Source: Vandammella animalimorsus (lineage in GTDB: Bacteria; Pseudomonadota; Gammaproteobacteria; Burkholderiales; Burkholderiaceae_C). Taken from it: a stretch of DNA of 64,000 bases. Below are positions 55,025 through 64,000 of the stretch, piece after piece. The notes below the pieces were generated by a model. It saw only the letters and a list, made by a program, of their open reading frames with translations. It was not told the origin of the DNA and searched no databases. The position numbers and the translations under genes were made by a program. Location of the stretch: positions 1 through 64,000 of the forward strand of contig NZ_NSJB01000013.1 in assembly GCF_002285265.1 (NCBI RefSeq), written 5' to 3'. The stretch's first letter is position 1. The number at the start of each line of letters is the position of its first letter.

Positions 55025-58000
55025 TCAGTCGTAGCTGATGGTGTAGATCAAATCCACCGCGCTGGTCTGGCCCGTTTGGCCGCGCGCCGTCAGCCGCCGC
55101 GTGATGTCGTAGAACACGTACAGCGTGCTGGCTGCGCCTGACAGACCGGCCTCGTAGGTGATGTAGAGCTGGTCAGACAGGCGCTTGCCGATGGAGACCC
55201 CGCTCTGGCTCAGGCCCACTTCGTCAAAGCCCAGGCCACCGGCCAGGCTGTCGCCCACGCTGCCAGCGAGCAAGCCCAGCGCCGCCTGCTGCATGGCGTT
55301 GCCGCCGCCCGAACCCGCGCCCGGCGCACGCCCCAGCACGACCCAGGACAAGGCCTCGGACTCGGGCAGCGAAGGCTCGGAGTACAGCCGCACACGCGGC
55401 GCCTGCGCCGTGCCGGTGACGCGCACGCCGGCGCGCACGTCGATGTTCGGGCGCACCGCCAGCATGTCGATGGAGGGGTTGGCGTACGGGCCATTGAAGC
55501 GCACCACGCCGCGCTCCACATTCAGCGCCTGGCCCCAGGCGCGGTAACGGCCCTCGTCGGTGCGAATCTCGCCGACCACGCTCACCGGCCCCGGCCCCTT
55601 GGCAGTGCTGGTAACGGTCAGATTGCCTTCCAGACGCGTGGTGATGCCATAGCCCTGCAACGCGAAATCGCGCCCCAGGTCAAGCTGAATGCGCAAATCC
55701 ATGGGCTTGGCCGTTTTCAGCTGGCCGCGCGGTTGCTCGCCCTCTTCCTGCTCGGCCTGCTTCTCGGCCCGTTCTTCGGCCCGTTGCTTCGCGCTCTTGG
55801 GCGCGACCTGATCTTGCGGCACGCCACGGCGCACCACCAGCACGTCGTCGCCCAGCACTGGCGCTTGGGATTCGGGCAAGGTGATGGCGGCGCGATCGAC
55901 CCGCACGTCGCCGCGCACGCGCAGCGCGCCATCAGCCAGCGCCGCCTGCAGCGTGCCGCTCAGGCTCATTTGCCGATCGTTGCGCACCAACACCTGCATT
56001 TGCTCCAGCTGCGCCTTCACATCCAGCGCCAGGCCCGTGCCGGCGGCCCCGGCCGCGCCGCTCCAATCGAGCACGCCGCTGGCCACCATGCGGCCGCGCT
56101 CCACCGGCGCAGGCGTGCGGTTGCCGCTCAGGCCGGGCACGTAGGCATTGCTGCCCGTGCCGCCGTGCAGCACCAGCTCTTCGATCTGCAGGCGACTGCC
56201 CTGGAGCTGGGCCTCAAGGCGACCATCGTGCAAGTCCACCCCATCGAGCACCGAACGCAAATTAAGCTGGCGCGCCCGGATTGGGCCCTGCAACTGCGGC
56301 GCCTGCAGCGTGCCAGCCAGCCGCACGTCGGCCTCCAGGGCGCCGGCAATGCGCCAGCCCAGTGGCGCCAAGCCAGCCCAGACGCCCAGGTCCTGCACCT
56401 TGGCCTGCACGCGGCCGTCCAGCGGCGCATCGGCTGGCAAGGCCCAGCCGCCGCCCTGCTTGGCCAGCCGCGTCTGCACCTGCGCCTGCACGGTGCCAGC
56501 GCGCTCGGTGTCCCAATCGAGCGTGGCCTGCAACTGCTCACCCTGCGATTGCAGGCGCAGCGCCAAATTCTTGATGCCTGCGGCCACGCCGCGCCGGCGC
56601 GGTGCGTTGCTTTGCACCGTCGTGCCCGGGGCCACAGCCGCTGCGGCTTGCGCGGCCGATGGCTCGCCCAGCCACAGCTCGCCGCTGCTGCGCTGCAGCG
56701 CGGCCTGCACGCGCAGCTGCTGGCCCATGTCGATGTCCCAATTGCCTTGCAGCACCAGGCTGGAGTGCAGGCCCGCAGCCTGCAAGGGGCGCTGCTGCGG
56801 CAGCAGCGCATCGACCCAGCCAACCACCAGGCCGCTGAACTGGCCGCGGCTTTGCAACTGCATGGCGCCGCCTGGGCGCTGCTGCCATTGCAGCGGCTCC
56901 CAGCGCAGCTGCAGCGCCTCGCCCTGGCGGGCCACCTGCGCCGGCGGCGTCAGGCTGGCCTGACCGGCCGTGGCATCCACGCGCAGCGCCTGGCCGTTTT
57001 GCAGCTTCAGGCGCAGGCCATCGGCCACTTGCAAGCGCCAGGGCCCGGCCTGGCCGGGCAGCGTGGCAGCCGCGCCCAGTTGCTCGATGGCGATGTCCCA
57101 AGCGGCAGTTGCGCCGCCTGTGGCCTGGGCCTGGCTCATGCGCGCACGCGCATCCAGCACGGCCTGCGCATCGTTGGCGCGCACATCGCCATGCAAAGCC
57201 AGCGTGGCGGCAGCCAGATTGCCTTCGAGCTGCAGTTGCAAGGCCCGGATGGCCAGTTGCGTGCCTGGGGCCTGGCTGGCTGGCTTGGCGGGCGTTTTCT
57301 GCTGGGTTTTGCCTTTGGCCTTGGCTTGGGTTTGCGCGGGGCTGTCGGCTGCGGGCAGCACGATGCGCAGGCCCTGGCTGTGCGCCTTGGCAGCCAAGCG
57401 CAGCTGCGGATGGGCGGCGGGCTTTTGCAGGCCTTGCAGCCACTGCTGCCAGCCGCCATTCCAGTCGGCCTCGAACTGCAACGCGCCTTGGGCCTGCAGC
57501 GGCGGCAAGGTCGCGCCAACCACAGGCAGCCCGCGCAGCCAGGCCAGCAGTTGCTCGGCCGAGGCCACCTGCAGCGCCAGCTTGCCTGCGCCTGTGGCCT
57601 GCTGCATGGCCGTGTCGGCCTGCAGGCTCAGGCCAGGCGCGCTGGCGCTGAGCACGGCTTCGATGCGCTCGGCCGCAGGCAAGGCCACCTGCAGTTTGCT
57701 GGCCTCAACCTTGGCGCCCAGCGCATCCAGCTGTAGCTGCTGCACGTCCAGCAGCTGCGACTGCCAGCGGCCTTTGGCCTGGATGGTGCGCACGGCCCAG
57801 GCTGCGCCCGGCCCAGCCTGGGCCGCGCCAGTGCCACGGATGTCGGCCTCGAAGGCGATGTCCTGCTCCAGCTGGCCCTGGGCGGAGAACGCCCCGCTCA
57901 GGCTGGGCGCTTGCGCGCTGGCCAGCTCGCCGTGCACGGCCTGCAGCGGCAGTTGCTGCAGCTCGCCTTGCACGGCCAAGGCCTGAGTTTGCGGGGCGAA

Positions 58001-59803
58001 GTGGCCTTGCAGTTGCAGATGCGCTGGCCCCGCCTGGGCCGCAGTCTGCGCGTTGGCGGCAGCGGCGCCAAAGTGCGCCTGCAGGGTTTGGACGCTCCAG
58101 CGCTCGGGCGCGATCTGCAGTTGCGCCAGCAGCTGCGCCAGCGGCAGGCGCTGCCGATCCAGCGGCCCGGCCTGTGCGTTGCGCAGCTCGGCGTCGATTT
58201 GCCAGGGCGATTGCAGCCAATCGGGCTGCGCGCCATGTGGTACGCCATCTGGCGCCTGGGCCAAGGGTGCGCCTGGGGCCGGGCGCAGCTTGGCCTGGCC
58301 ACTCAGGCGCGTGTGCGGCAGGCTGGCCTGCAGGGCCTCCAGATCAATGGCATGCAGCGCCAGATCCAGCTCGGCCGTATTCCAGCGCTGCGGATCGGCC
58401 TGGCCACTCAGTTGCAGCCGACCGGCTGGGGCTCTGCCTTCGAGTTCCACGGTGGCCTGTTCGATGCGCACGGCCTCGGGGGCATAGTGCAGCAACGCCT
58501 GCAGGCGGCGCACAGGCAGCCGCTGCGCATCCCAGTTGCCGGGCTGGCGGTTGTCGATTTCGGCCTGCAGTTGCCAGGGCGCGGCCCACGGCTCTTGCGC
58601 CTGGGCTGCCGGGGCCGAGGGCTGCGGCGCCAGCGCCAGCGTGCCGTACAAATCAGTGGCCGGGGCCTGGGCGTGGAAAGCCTGGGCATTGATGTGCGCC
58701 AGCTGCACGCGGCTCTGGCCCAACGGCAGGCGACGCCAGGGGTGGATCTGCGCCTGCAGCTGCAATTGCGCCAGCGCTGCGGCGCTGGCCGCTGCCTTGG
58801 CTGGCGTCTTGGCGGCTGTTTGGGGAGCCGAATCTGTGGCCGCCGCGGCTTGCGCGGCGCTGGTCTGCGCGGCCTCGCTCGCCTCCACAGCCCAGGCGGC
58901 CAGCAGATCGGCCGGGGCGCTGGCGGTGGCGGCGCGCTCCTGCGCCTGCAGTTGCAATTGCAGCTGCGCATCGGGCCCGCCGGCCAGGGCGCCTTCGGCC
59001 GTCAGCAGGGCCTGCATGGTCTGCGGCGTCTGGGGCACCACGTCGTGCAGCCAGGCACCCAGCGTGGCCTGTACATCGAGCTGCTGGGCGTGCAGCCGCA
59101 CCAGGCCCTGGGCCTGGCTTTGGCCGTAGTGCAGGCTGTGCAGCTGCAGCGCGTGCCAGGGCGCGTCGTAGCGGTAGTGCGCGCGCAGGTCTTGCAGCAC
59201 CTGGGTCTGGCTCTGGCCTGCGGCATCGACGGTTTCGATCTCCAGGGTCTGCACCTGCAGCGGCAATTGCACGCTGCGCAGCGGCAGGGCCAGAGAGTCG
59301 GGCATGACAAAGGGCTGCTGCTCAGGCGGGGGCGGCGCATCGGGCTGGGGCGTCAGGCGCACATGCACGCGCTGGGCCTGCAGGGTGCGCACGTGCAGCG
59401 CGCGGCCCAGCAGTTCGGACAGCGTCCAGTCCAGCCGCAGATCATCGATGTGCAGCGCCACGCCGGGCATTTGCCATTGCAGCGCGCCGATCTGGCCGCC
59501 GCCGGTGATGGAGCCTTGCGCCTGGCTGTAGTCGAGCGTGTGGCCGGCGGGCAGGTAGCGCTGCGCCAGCGCCAGCGCGCGCGGCAGCGAGCCATCGCGG
59601 CTGGCCCACCACCACAGCCCGCCCAGCGCCAGCGCCAGCAACAGCACCAGGCCCAGCAGCAGCCACAACAAGGCGCGCAGCCAGCGCCAGCGCGGGCGGC
59701 GCGCTGGCTGGTCATGGCCAGCGGCCGGGGCCGCAGGCGCGCGGCCCGCAACGATGGAGGGGTCGGTGGGCGGCGCATCCGCCCGGGTGTGATCGTTCAT
59801 CAT
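55025..59803 (-). CDS. tamB: Translocation and assembly module subunit TamB
   Basis: Large inner-membrane-anchored protein that bridges the periplasm to TamA and helps move lipids and insert outer-membrane proteins. 1592 residues. One N-terminal helix WLRALLWLLLGLVLLLALAL (about 38-60), then a long repetitive beta-rich, Gln/Ala-rich region, and a C-terminal TamB (DUF490) domain with VVRFNGPYANPSIDMLAVRP and GKRLSDQLYITYEAGLSGAA. Ala/Gln-rich patches are common, more than in E. coli. tamA lies 62 bp upstream on the same strand. Confidence 0.95.
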   Translation of the reverse strand: MMNDHTRADAPPTDPSIVAGRAPAAPAAGHDQPARRPRWRWLRALLWLLLGLVLLLALALGGLWWWASRDGSLPRALALAQRYLPAGHTLDYSQAQGSITGGGQIGALQWQMPGVALHIDDLRLDWTLSELLGRALHVRTLQAQRVHVRLTPQPDAPPPPEQQPFVMPDSLALPLRSVQLPLQVQTLEIETVDAAGQSQTQVLQDLRAHYRYDAPWHALQLHSLHYGQSQAQGLVRLHAQQLDVQATLGAWLHDVVPQTPQTMQALLTAEGALAGGPDAQLQLQLQAQERAATASAPADLLAAWAVEASEAAQTSAAQAAAATDSAPQTAAKTPAKAAASAAALAQLQLQAQIHPWRRLPLGQSRVQLAHINAQAFHAQAPATDLYGTLALAPQPSAPAAQAQEPWAAPWQLQAEIDNRQPGNWDAQRLPVRRLQALLHYAPEAVRIEQATVELEGRAPAGRLQLSGQADPQRWNTAELDLALHAIDLEALQASLPHTRLSGQAKLRPAPGAPLAQAPDGVPHGAQPDWLQSPWQIDAELRNAQAGPLDRQRLPLAQLLAQLQIAPERWSVQTLQAHFGAAAANAQTAAQAGPAHLQLQGHFAPQTQALAVQGELQQLPLQAVHGELASAQAPSLSGAFSAQGQLEQDIAFEADIRGTGAAQAGPGAAWAVRTIQAKGRWQSQLLDVQQLQLDALGAKVEASKLQVALPAAERIEAVLSASAPGLSLQADTAMQQATGAGKLALQVASAEQLLAWLRGLPVVGATLPPLQAQGALQFEADWNGGWQQWLQGLQKPAAHPQLRLAAKAHSQGLRIVLPAADSPAQTQAKAKGKTQQKTPAKPASQAPGTQLAIRALQLQLEGNLAAATLALHGDVRANDAQAVLDARARMSQAQATGGATAAWDIAIEQLGAAATLPGQAGPWRLQVADGLRLKLQNGQALRVDATAGQASLTPPAQVARQGEALQLRWEPLQWQQRPGGAMQLQSRGQFSGLVVGWVDALLPQQRPLQAAGLHSSLVLQGNWDIDMGQQLRVQAALQRSSGELWLGEPSAAQAAAAVAPGTTVQSNAPRRRGVAAGIKNLALRLQSQGEQLQATLDWDTERAGTVQAQVQTRLAKQGGGWALPADAPLDGRVQAKVQDLGVWAGLAPLGWRIAGALEADVRLAGTLQAPQLQGPIRARQLNLRSVLDGVDLHDGRLEAQLQGSRLQIEELVLHGGTGSNAYVPGLSGNRTPAPVERGRMVASGVLDWSGAAGAAGTGLALDVKAQLEQMQVLVRNDRQMSLSGTLQAALADGALRVRGDVRVDRAAITLPESQAPVLGDDVLVVRRGVPQDQVAPKSAKQRAEERAEKQAEQEEGEQPRGQLKTAKPMDLRIQLDLGRDFALQGYGITTRLEGNLTVTSTAKGPGPVSVVGEIRTDEGRYRAWGQALNVERGVVRFNGPYANPSIDMLAVRPNIDVRAGVRVTGTAQAPRVRLYSEPSLPESEALSWVVLGRAPGAGSGGGNAMQQAALGLLAGSVGDSLAGGLGFDEVGLSQSGVSIGKRLSDQLYITYEAGLSGAASTLYVFYDITRRLTARGQTGQTSAVDLIYTISYD

Positions 59804-59865
59804 TCAAGCGCCAGGCGGCGCAGCGCGGCGCGGCCCAGGGCCATGCGCCGCGCTGCGCCGCTTGT

Positions 59866-61941
59866 TCAGAAAGTAAAGCCCATGCGCAGGTGCAGGCGCA
59901 GCTGCTGTTTTTTCAGGCCGTAGGCAATGTCCGCCTGCATGGGGCCAACAGGGCTGTTCCAGCGGATGCCCGTGCCCAGGCCGGTGTAGAGCGCGGCGCG
60001 GCCGGAGTGGTCGGCCACCGCGCCCATGTCGAGGAACACGGCATGCTCCCAATCGGCGCTGTTGCCCATGAGCGTGATGGGGCGCTGCCACTCCAGGCTG
60101 CCAATGCCCATGTAACGCCCGCCGTAGAGCTTGCCCGCCAGCGAGCGCGTGCCGATGCTGTGATAGCTGTAGCCGCGCACCGTGGTGTCGCCGCCGGTGA
60201 GAAACAGCAGCGCCGGCGGGATTTCCACATCGTCATCGGCCAGCACCGCGCCCAGCTCGCCGCGCAGCGCCAGGCGGCTGCGGCGCCCGGCGGCGTTGCG
60301 CTCGCCCATGGGCCAGAAGTACATGCCGCGCAGGTGCAGGCGCAGGAAAGGGTCTTGCGAGGGCGTCAGCGTCATGCCCAGGCCAGCCTGCGCGCCCAGG
60401 CCGTAGCCGCGCGTGGGGTTGCTGTCGTTGTTGAAGTAGCGCCCGGTCCAGGCGTAGTTGGCCATCAGCGCCGAGGCGCTGCCCGGCGCATCGCCGCCTT
60501 CGAGCCGGCCCATGTCGTACTGCAGGTAGTAGCGCCGCTCGATGTGGCCCACGGACTTGCTGCGCCCGCCCGCCAGCGCCAGGCTCTGGGACTTGAAGTC
60601 TCCGGCATCGGCGCGCTCCAGCGCCGCGCCCATGTACCACGACCAACCGGCGCGGTTGGGCATGGCCGTCCACTGGGTCGAAGCCTTCTGGTTCTTGGCG
60701 TCCAGCGCGATCTGGCTGAGCGCGCGCCAGCCCAGCGGCCAGAGCCGGTTGTGCGTGTGATCGAACGACAGGCGCGGCCCGGCATCGGTGCTCAGGCCCA
60801 GGCCGAAGACGGCCTTTTGCAGCTTGGCCTCGCGCAGCTGCGCAATCACCGTGGCGTTTTCAGGGTCGCTGTTTTCGGTGTCGAGCATCAAAAATGCCGA
60901 CTCGAAATAACCGCTGCTGGCCAGGCGCTGCTGGGCGTCGAGCAGCACGTCCTCGCTGTAGTCTGCGCCGATGGGCAGACGCACGATGTTGCGAATGCCC
61001 TGGGCGTCGTAGCGCTGCACGCCGGTGAGCTTGAGCTGGCCAAAGCGGTACAAGGGGCCGGCGTCATAGGCCACGTGCAGCGTGGCGCGGTTGTCGTCGG
61101 CGTCAATGCGCGCCTGGCTGTGGGCGATCTGCGCCGTCGGGTAGCGCCGGCGCTGCAGCACGCGCAGCCCCTCGCTCTTGGCGCTGTCCCAGGCCGACTG
61201 CGTGAAGGCATCGCCCGGCTTGAGCGACCAGCGCCGCTCGATGCGCTCGCGCTGCGGCTGGGCCTGGGCATCGCTGGCCATGGGCTCGGCAAATTCGATG
61301 CGGTGGCTGGCCACCGTGGTCTGCGGCCCCGGATCGACCTCGATCACGATGCGCCGCGGCGCCTGCTCCTGGCCTTGCTCCACGCGCAGCTCCAGCTGCG
61401 GGTTGAAGTACCCCAGCGCAGCGAGCAAATCGCGCGCATTGGCGTCGGCCTCGGCCATCAGGCGGTTGAACTCCAGTTCGCGCAAATCCGGGAAATGCAC
61501 ATAGCGTTGCAGCGCCAGGTGGCGCTCCAGGTGCTGGGCAATGTCGCGCTGGCTGCTGCGCACCTGCACCGTGAAGGACAGCGGCGCCTGCGCGCCCTGC
61601 TGCGGCTCGGCATCGTCTGCCGCATCGGCCGCCACATCCGTAGCGCCGCCTGCGGCGGCATCGGCGGCAGGCTGGGCACTGCCTGGGGCGGCGTCCATGG
61701 TCACATCGGTCATCGCATCGGCTGCGCTGCTGCGGCGCTGGGCGGCGGGTGGGCTGGAGGCCTCTGCGGCAGCGCCTGCAGGCACTGCCTGGGCCGCGAC
61801 ACCTTCCGTCTGGGCCTGCCGCGGCTGCTCAGACAGCGAGCCACATGCTGCCAACACCAGCGCAACGACGCCTGCCAGGGGCAAGCAGGCCCAGCGCTGC
61901 ACGCTGGCCTGAGCGCCCCGTGAAAAAAATACACCTTTCAT
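59866..61941 (-). CDS. tamA: Translocation and assembly module subunit TamA
   Basis: Omp85-family outer-membrane protein. 691 residues from 61941. The signal sequence ends LAGVVALVLAACGS, a likely lipobox, unusual for a barrel protein. A long Ala/Gln-rich linker (about 30-110) precedes the POTRA region (LSFTVQVRSSQRDIAQHLER onward). The C-terminal barrel carries FLTGGDTTVRGYSYHSIGTR (the VRG/Y motif of Omp85 lid loops) and ends RMGFTF with the terminal Phe needed by the insertion machinery. tamB follows. Confidence 0.92.
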   Translation of the reverse strand: MKGVFFSRGAQASVQRWACLPLAGVVALVLAACGSLSEQPRQAQTEGVAAQAVPAGAAAEASSPPAAQRRSSAADAMTDVTMDAAPGSAQPAADAAAGGATDVAADAADDAEPQQGAQAPLSFTVQVRSSQRDIAQHLERHLALQRYVHFPDLRELEFNRLMAEADANARDLLAALGYFNPQLELRVEQGQEQAPRRIVIEVDPGPQTTVASHRIEFAEPMASDAQAQPQRERIERRWSLKPGDAFTQSAWDSAKSEGLRVLQRRRYPTAQIAHSQARIDADDNRATLHVAYDAGPLYRFGQLKLTGVQRYDAQGIRNIVRLPIGADYSEDVLLDAQQRLASSGYFESAFLMLDTENSDPENATVIAQLREAKLQKAVFGLGLSTDAGPRLSFDHTHNRLWPLGWRALSQIALDAKNQKASTQWTAMPNRAGWSWYMGAALERADAGDFKSQSLALAGGRSKSVGHIERRYYLQYDMGRLEGGDAPGSASALMANYAWTGRYFNNDSNPTRGYGLGAQAGLGMTLTPSQDPFLRLHLRGMYFWPMGERNAAGRRSRLALRGELGAVLADDDVEIPPALLFLTGGDTTVRGYSYHSIGTRSLAGKLYGGRYMGIGSLEWQRPITLMGNSADWEHAVFLDMGAVADHSGRAALYTGLGTGIRWNSPVGPMQADIAYGLKKQQLRLHLRMGFTF

Positions 61942-62062
61942 GGCCCCGTATTCTGACACTGGCCACCCGGGCATGCGGCCGCGTCCGGCAAAGGGCCTGT
62001 GCGAAGGAAGTGAACCCATTGGCCAGGCGATCATGCCGACCGTCTCCCCCCGAAAACGGTCG

Positions 62063-62185
62063 AGAACCTGCTCAAAATCCCGGCGCGAATGGGCAAGAAG
62101 CGGTTTGGGATGGGAAGCAATGCGCAAGCCGCAGATCGCCCCAATCCGCTTGCTTGCACACCGCACAAAGATTCATGAACAGGTT
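62063..62185. repeat. Intergenic repeat element, copy B, with terminal inverted repeats
   Basis: Bounded by GAACCTGCTCA (62063-62073) and TGAACAGGTTC (62175-62185), inverted repeats with one mismatch. The inner sequence shares CTCAAAATCCCG, TGGGCAAGAA, CCGCAGATC and TCCGCTTG with copy A at 51126-51253. It fills the tamA/sod gap and reaches the sod stop region. A miniature inverted-repeat element is likely. Confidence 0.6.
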
Positions 62186-62186
62186 C

Positions 62187-62960
62187 TTACGGCTTCAGCG
62201 CCTGGGCAAAGCGCTGATTGACGGCGTTCCAGTTCACCACCTGCCACCACGCCTTGAGGTAATCGGCGCGCTTGTTCTGGTAGCGCAGGTAGTAGGCATG
62301 CTCCCACACGTCATTGCCCAGCAGCGGCGTGCCGCGCACTTCGGCCACGTCCATGAGCGGGTTGTCCTGATTGGGGGTGGAGCCGATGGCCAGCTTGCCT
62401 TCTTGCACGATCAGCCAGACCCAGCCGGAGCCAAAACGGCTGCCGCCTGCGGCATTGAAGGCCTGCTGCATCTGCTGCAACGAGCCAAAGTCGCGCTCGA
62501 TGGCTTGCAGCAATTGCGCCGAGGGCTGGCCGCCCTTGCCTACCGGGGCCATGCTGGCCCAGAAGAAGTCGTGGTTCCAGGCGCCGCCGCCGTTGTTGCG
62601 CACGCCAGCGGGGAACTGGGAGATCTGCGCCATCAGCTGCTCCAGGCTGAGCTGGGCCAGCTTTGTGTTTTCGGCAGCGGCGCGGTTGAGGTTGTCGTAA
62701 TAGCCGCGATGGTGGCGGCCCCAGTGGATTTGCATGGTCTGGGCGTCGATGACTGGCTCCAGCGCATCGGCCGCATAAGGCAAGTCGGCATGCTTGAACG
62801 GGCCGGCCACGGCCTGGGCAGACGCCGCCACGGCGGCTTGGGCATCGGTCGACATTGTTGGCGCCTTGCCATCATCGGCGGCATGCCCGCCCTGCGAAGC
62901 CAGCAGGGCCGCTGCAGCAGCGCAGCTCAGGCTCAGGCGGCGAAGGGTGAAGGTCTGCAT
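62187..62960 (-). CDS. Secreted Fe/Mn superoxide dismutase
   Basis: 257 residues with a Sec signal (MQTFTLRRLSLSCAAAAALL, then ASQGGHAADD), so a periplasmic enzyme. The dismutase domain has all metal ligands: His in TMQIHWGRHHRGYYDN, His in GGAWNHDFFWASM and Asp/His in GNDVWEHAYYLRYQNKRADY. Gly/Gln residues near the active site do not settle Fe against Mn. AGGAGA lies 6 bases before the ATG. Most bacterial Fe/Mn dismutases are cytosolic; the signal peptide points to protection of the envelope. Confidence 0.92.
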   Translation of the reverse strand: MQTFTLRRLSLSCAAAAALLASQGGHAADDGKAPTMSTDAQAAVAASAQAVAGPFKHADLPYAADALEPVIDAQTMQIHWGRHHRGYYDNLNRAAAENTKLAQLSLEQLMAQISQFPAGVRNNGGGAWNHDFFWASMAPVGKGGQPSAQLLQAIERDFGSLQQMQQAFNAAGGSRFGSGWVWLIVQEGKLAIGSTPNQDNPLMDVAEVRGTPLLGNDVWEHAYYLRYQNKRADYLKAWWQVVNWNAVNQRFAQALKP

Positions 62961-63073
62961 AAGAGTCTCCTGTGCAAAGAGGCGTGAAGGGCCTTCATGG
63001 TACGGACGATTTGCACGAAGCGCAGCGCCTCGGGCATTTGCCCCACCCACATCACGCCTTGCCCTTGAGCGTG

Positions 63074-64000
63074 TTATGAACTTTCCGCCCCCCGCTCGGG
63101 CCGCCACAGCCACAGCGCCAGCAAGGTGGCGGCCAGCAATGCGGCGCTGGCGCTGGCCACGGCCACAAAGGCGCGCTCGAACGCGGCGCTGGCCGCTTGC
63201 TGCAGCGCATCCGCCCAGGGCGCGGGCAAGGTTTGGGCGGCCAGGCGCGCCTCATCCAGGCTGTCGTAAATCTGCGGCAGAGCGGCGTATGCGGGCGCAT
63301 CGGGCAAATGCAGGCTGGCGGCGTACACCGCCGTCATCAGGCTGCCCAGCAGCGCCACGCCCAGCAGGCCGCCCAGCTCGTAGGAGACTTCCTCCATCGA
63401 CGCGGCCATGCCGGCCTTGTCCTCGGGCGCGCCGAGCATGACGGCCGATGAGGCCCCCGTCACCGCCACGCCATAGCCGCCGCCCAGCAATGCCAAGGCC
63501 ACCACCAGCGGCCAGCCCATGCCCTGATAAAGCGCCAGCGTGCCCAGCAGCCCGGCCATGCACACCGCCATGCCGCCGAGGATGACGACGCGCGGCCCGC
63601 CCCGCCCGGCCAGCGCGCCCGCCAGCGGCCCGGCGACGAATGAGGCCAGGGCCATGGGCAACATGTACAGCCCGGCCTGCAAGGGGCTGAGCGCGCGCAC
63701 CAGTTGCAGCCATTGGCTGAATACGAGCTGGAAACCGATGAAGGCGATGGAGCACATCAGCGCCGCTGCCACGCCGCTGCCAAGCCCAGGCAGGCGCAGC
63801 AGGGAAAAGTCGATCAACGGATGGGCGATGCGCTGCTGGCGCCGCACGAACAGCAACAGCAGCGCCAGCCCCACGGCCGCAGCCAGCGCCACCTGCGCCC
63901 AGGGCGGGCGCAGCTGGGCAGCAGCCTGGATGGCATAGGTCAGCCCCAGCATGCCCAGCAAGGCCAGCAGCGAGCTGGGCCAATCCCACACAGCGCGAGC
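63074..64000 (-). CDS. MFS (DHA2-type) drug transporter, C-terminal part
   Basis: The visible ~308 residues run to the window end without a start, so the gene is cut. About eight membrane segments are visible, from WDWPSSLLALLGMLGLTYAI to the last helix VASASAALLAATLLALWLWR. This agrees with the C-terminal portion of 14-helix exporters of the SmvA/EmrB group. Motifs: RRQQRIAHPLIDFSLLR, the segment typical between helices 8 and 9, and SMEEVSYELGGLLGVALLGS. Substrates probably cationic or amphiphilic compounds; not proved. Confidence 0.88.
   Translation of the reverse strand, partial: ARAVWDWPSSLLALLGMLGLTYAIQAAAQLRPPWAQVALAAAVGLALLLLFVRRQQRIAHPLIDFSLLRLPGLGSGVAAALMCSIAFIGFQLVFSQWLQLVRALSPLQAGLYMLPMALASFVAGPLAGALAGRGGPRVVILGGMAVCMAGLLGTLALYQGMGWPLVVALALLGGGYGVAVTGASSAVMLGAPEDKAGMAASMEEVSYELGGLLGVALLGSLMTAVYAASLHLPDAPAYAALPQIYDSLDEARLAAQTLPAPWADALQQAASAAFERAFVAVASASAALLAATLLALWLWRPERGAESS

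Noticed and set aside
55733-57736. Long + strand frames opposite tamB
   Set aside because: Shadow frames of the repetitive tamB sequence; tamB itself has clear N- and C-terminal domains.

Overview
The window is a stretch of a high-GC bacterial chromosome, most likely from the betaproteobacterial family Comamonadaceae (Burkholderiales). The basis is the gene content and order: ybgC-tolQ-tolR-tolA followed by dnaX-ybaB-recR, dapF-DUF484-xerC, purM next to an AI-2E-family permease and hda, a BLUF protein beside folE, tesB-like thioesterase coupled to a FabF-like synthase, cyoABCD, and tamA-tamB. Genus and species cannot be fixed from this sequence alone. Protein features were read from translations; no database search was run.

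Layout. 1-7.2 kb: 3' part of an RluF-type pseudouridine synthase with a very long low-complexity N-terminus, a small Fur-box-preceded hemP, a tandem non-coding duplication with conserved blocks and differing hairpins, recG, tRNA-Pro, a universal stress protein, a class III CoA-transferase and nth. 7.2-12.05 kb: an AT-richer island with different codon use, opened by a decayed IS481-type transposase and a decayed short-chain dehydrogenase, then an EamA permease, a LysR regulator and two adjacent sugar kinases (ROK and PfkB). 12.05-23.4 kb: glutathione transferase, alpha/beta hydrolase, trmL, argG, a GlxA-type regulator divergent from a thioesterase/ketosynthase pair, tRNA-Ser, map, glnD and a TetR regulator with twin palindromic operators facing an EamA exporter. 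23.5-35.2 kb: two AI-2E-family permeases, an HdeD-like protein, purM, hda, a BLUF photosensor, folE, a DUF2868/DUF3482 pair and another EamA transporter. 35.2-48 kb: aceA with palindromic operator candidates, recR, ybaB, dnaX, the tolA/tolR/tolQ/ybgC operon, and the cytochrome bo3 operon cyoDCBA. 48-64 kb: xerC, DUF484, dapF, an M20 amidohydrolase, a DUF445 protein, an AEC carrier, tamB, tamA, a secreted superoxide dismutase and the C-terminal part of an MFS exporter cut by the window end.

Functional themes. Most of the region is housekeeping: DNA replication and repair (recG, nth, recR, dnaX, hda, xerC), cell envelope (tol, tamAB, dapF), respiration (cyo), glyoxylate shunt (aceA), nitrogen signalling (glnD) and nucleotide, amino-acid and folate synthesis. 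The accessory part is the 7.2-12 kb island, which looks like an acquired, partly decayed carbohydrate-related cluster. Several genes are packed with ATGA overlaps (thioesterase/fabF-like, ybgC/tolQ, cyoC/cyoD, dapF/DUF484), which also fixes their starts. Two related intergenic elements of about 125 bp with terminal inverted repeats and the paired hairpin elements downstream of hemP are the non-coding features least explained by known gene families.
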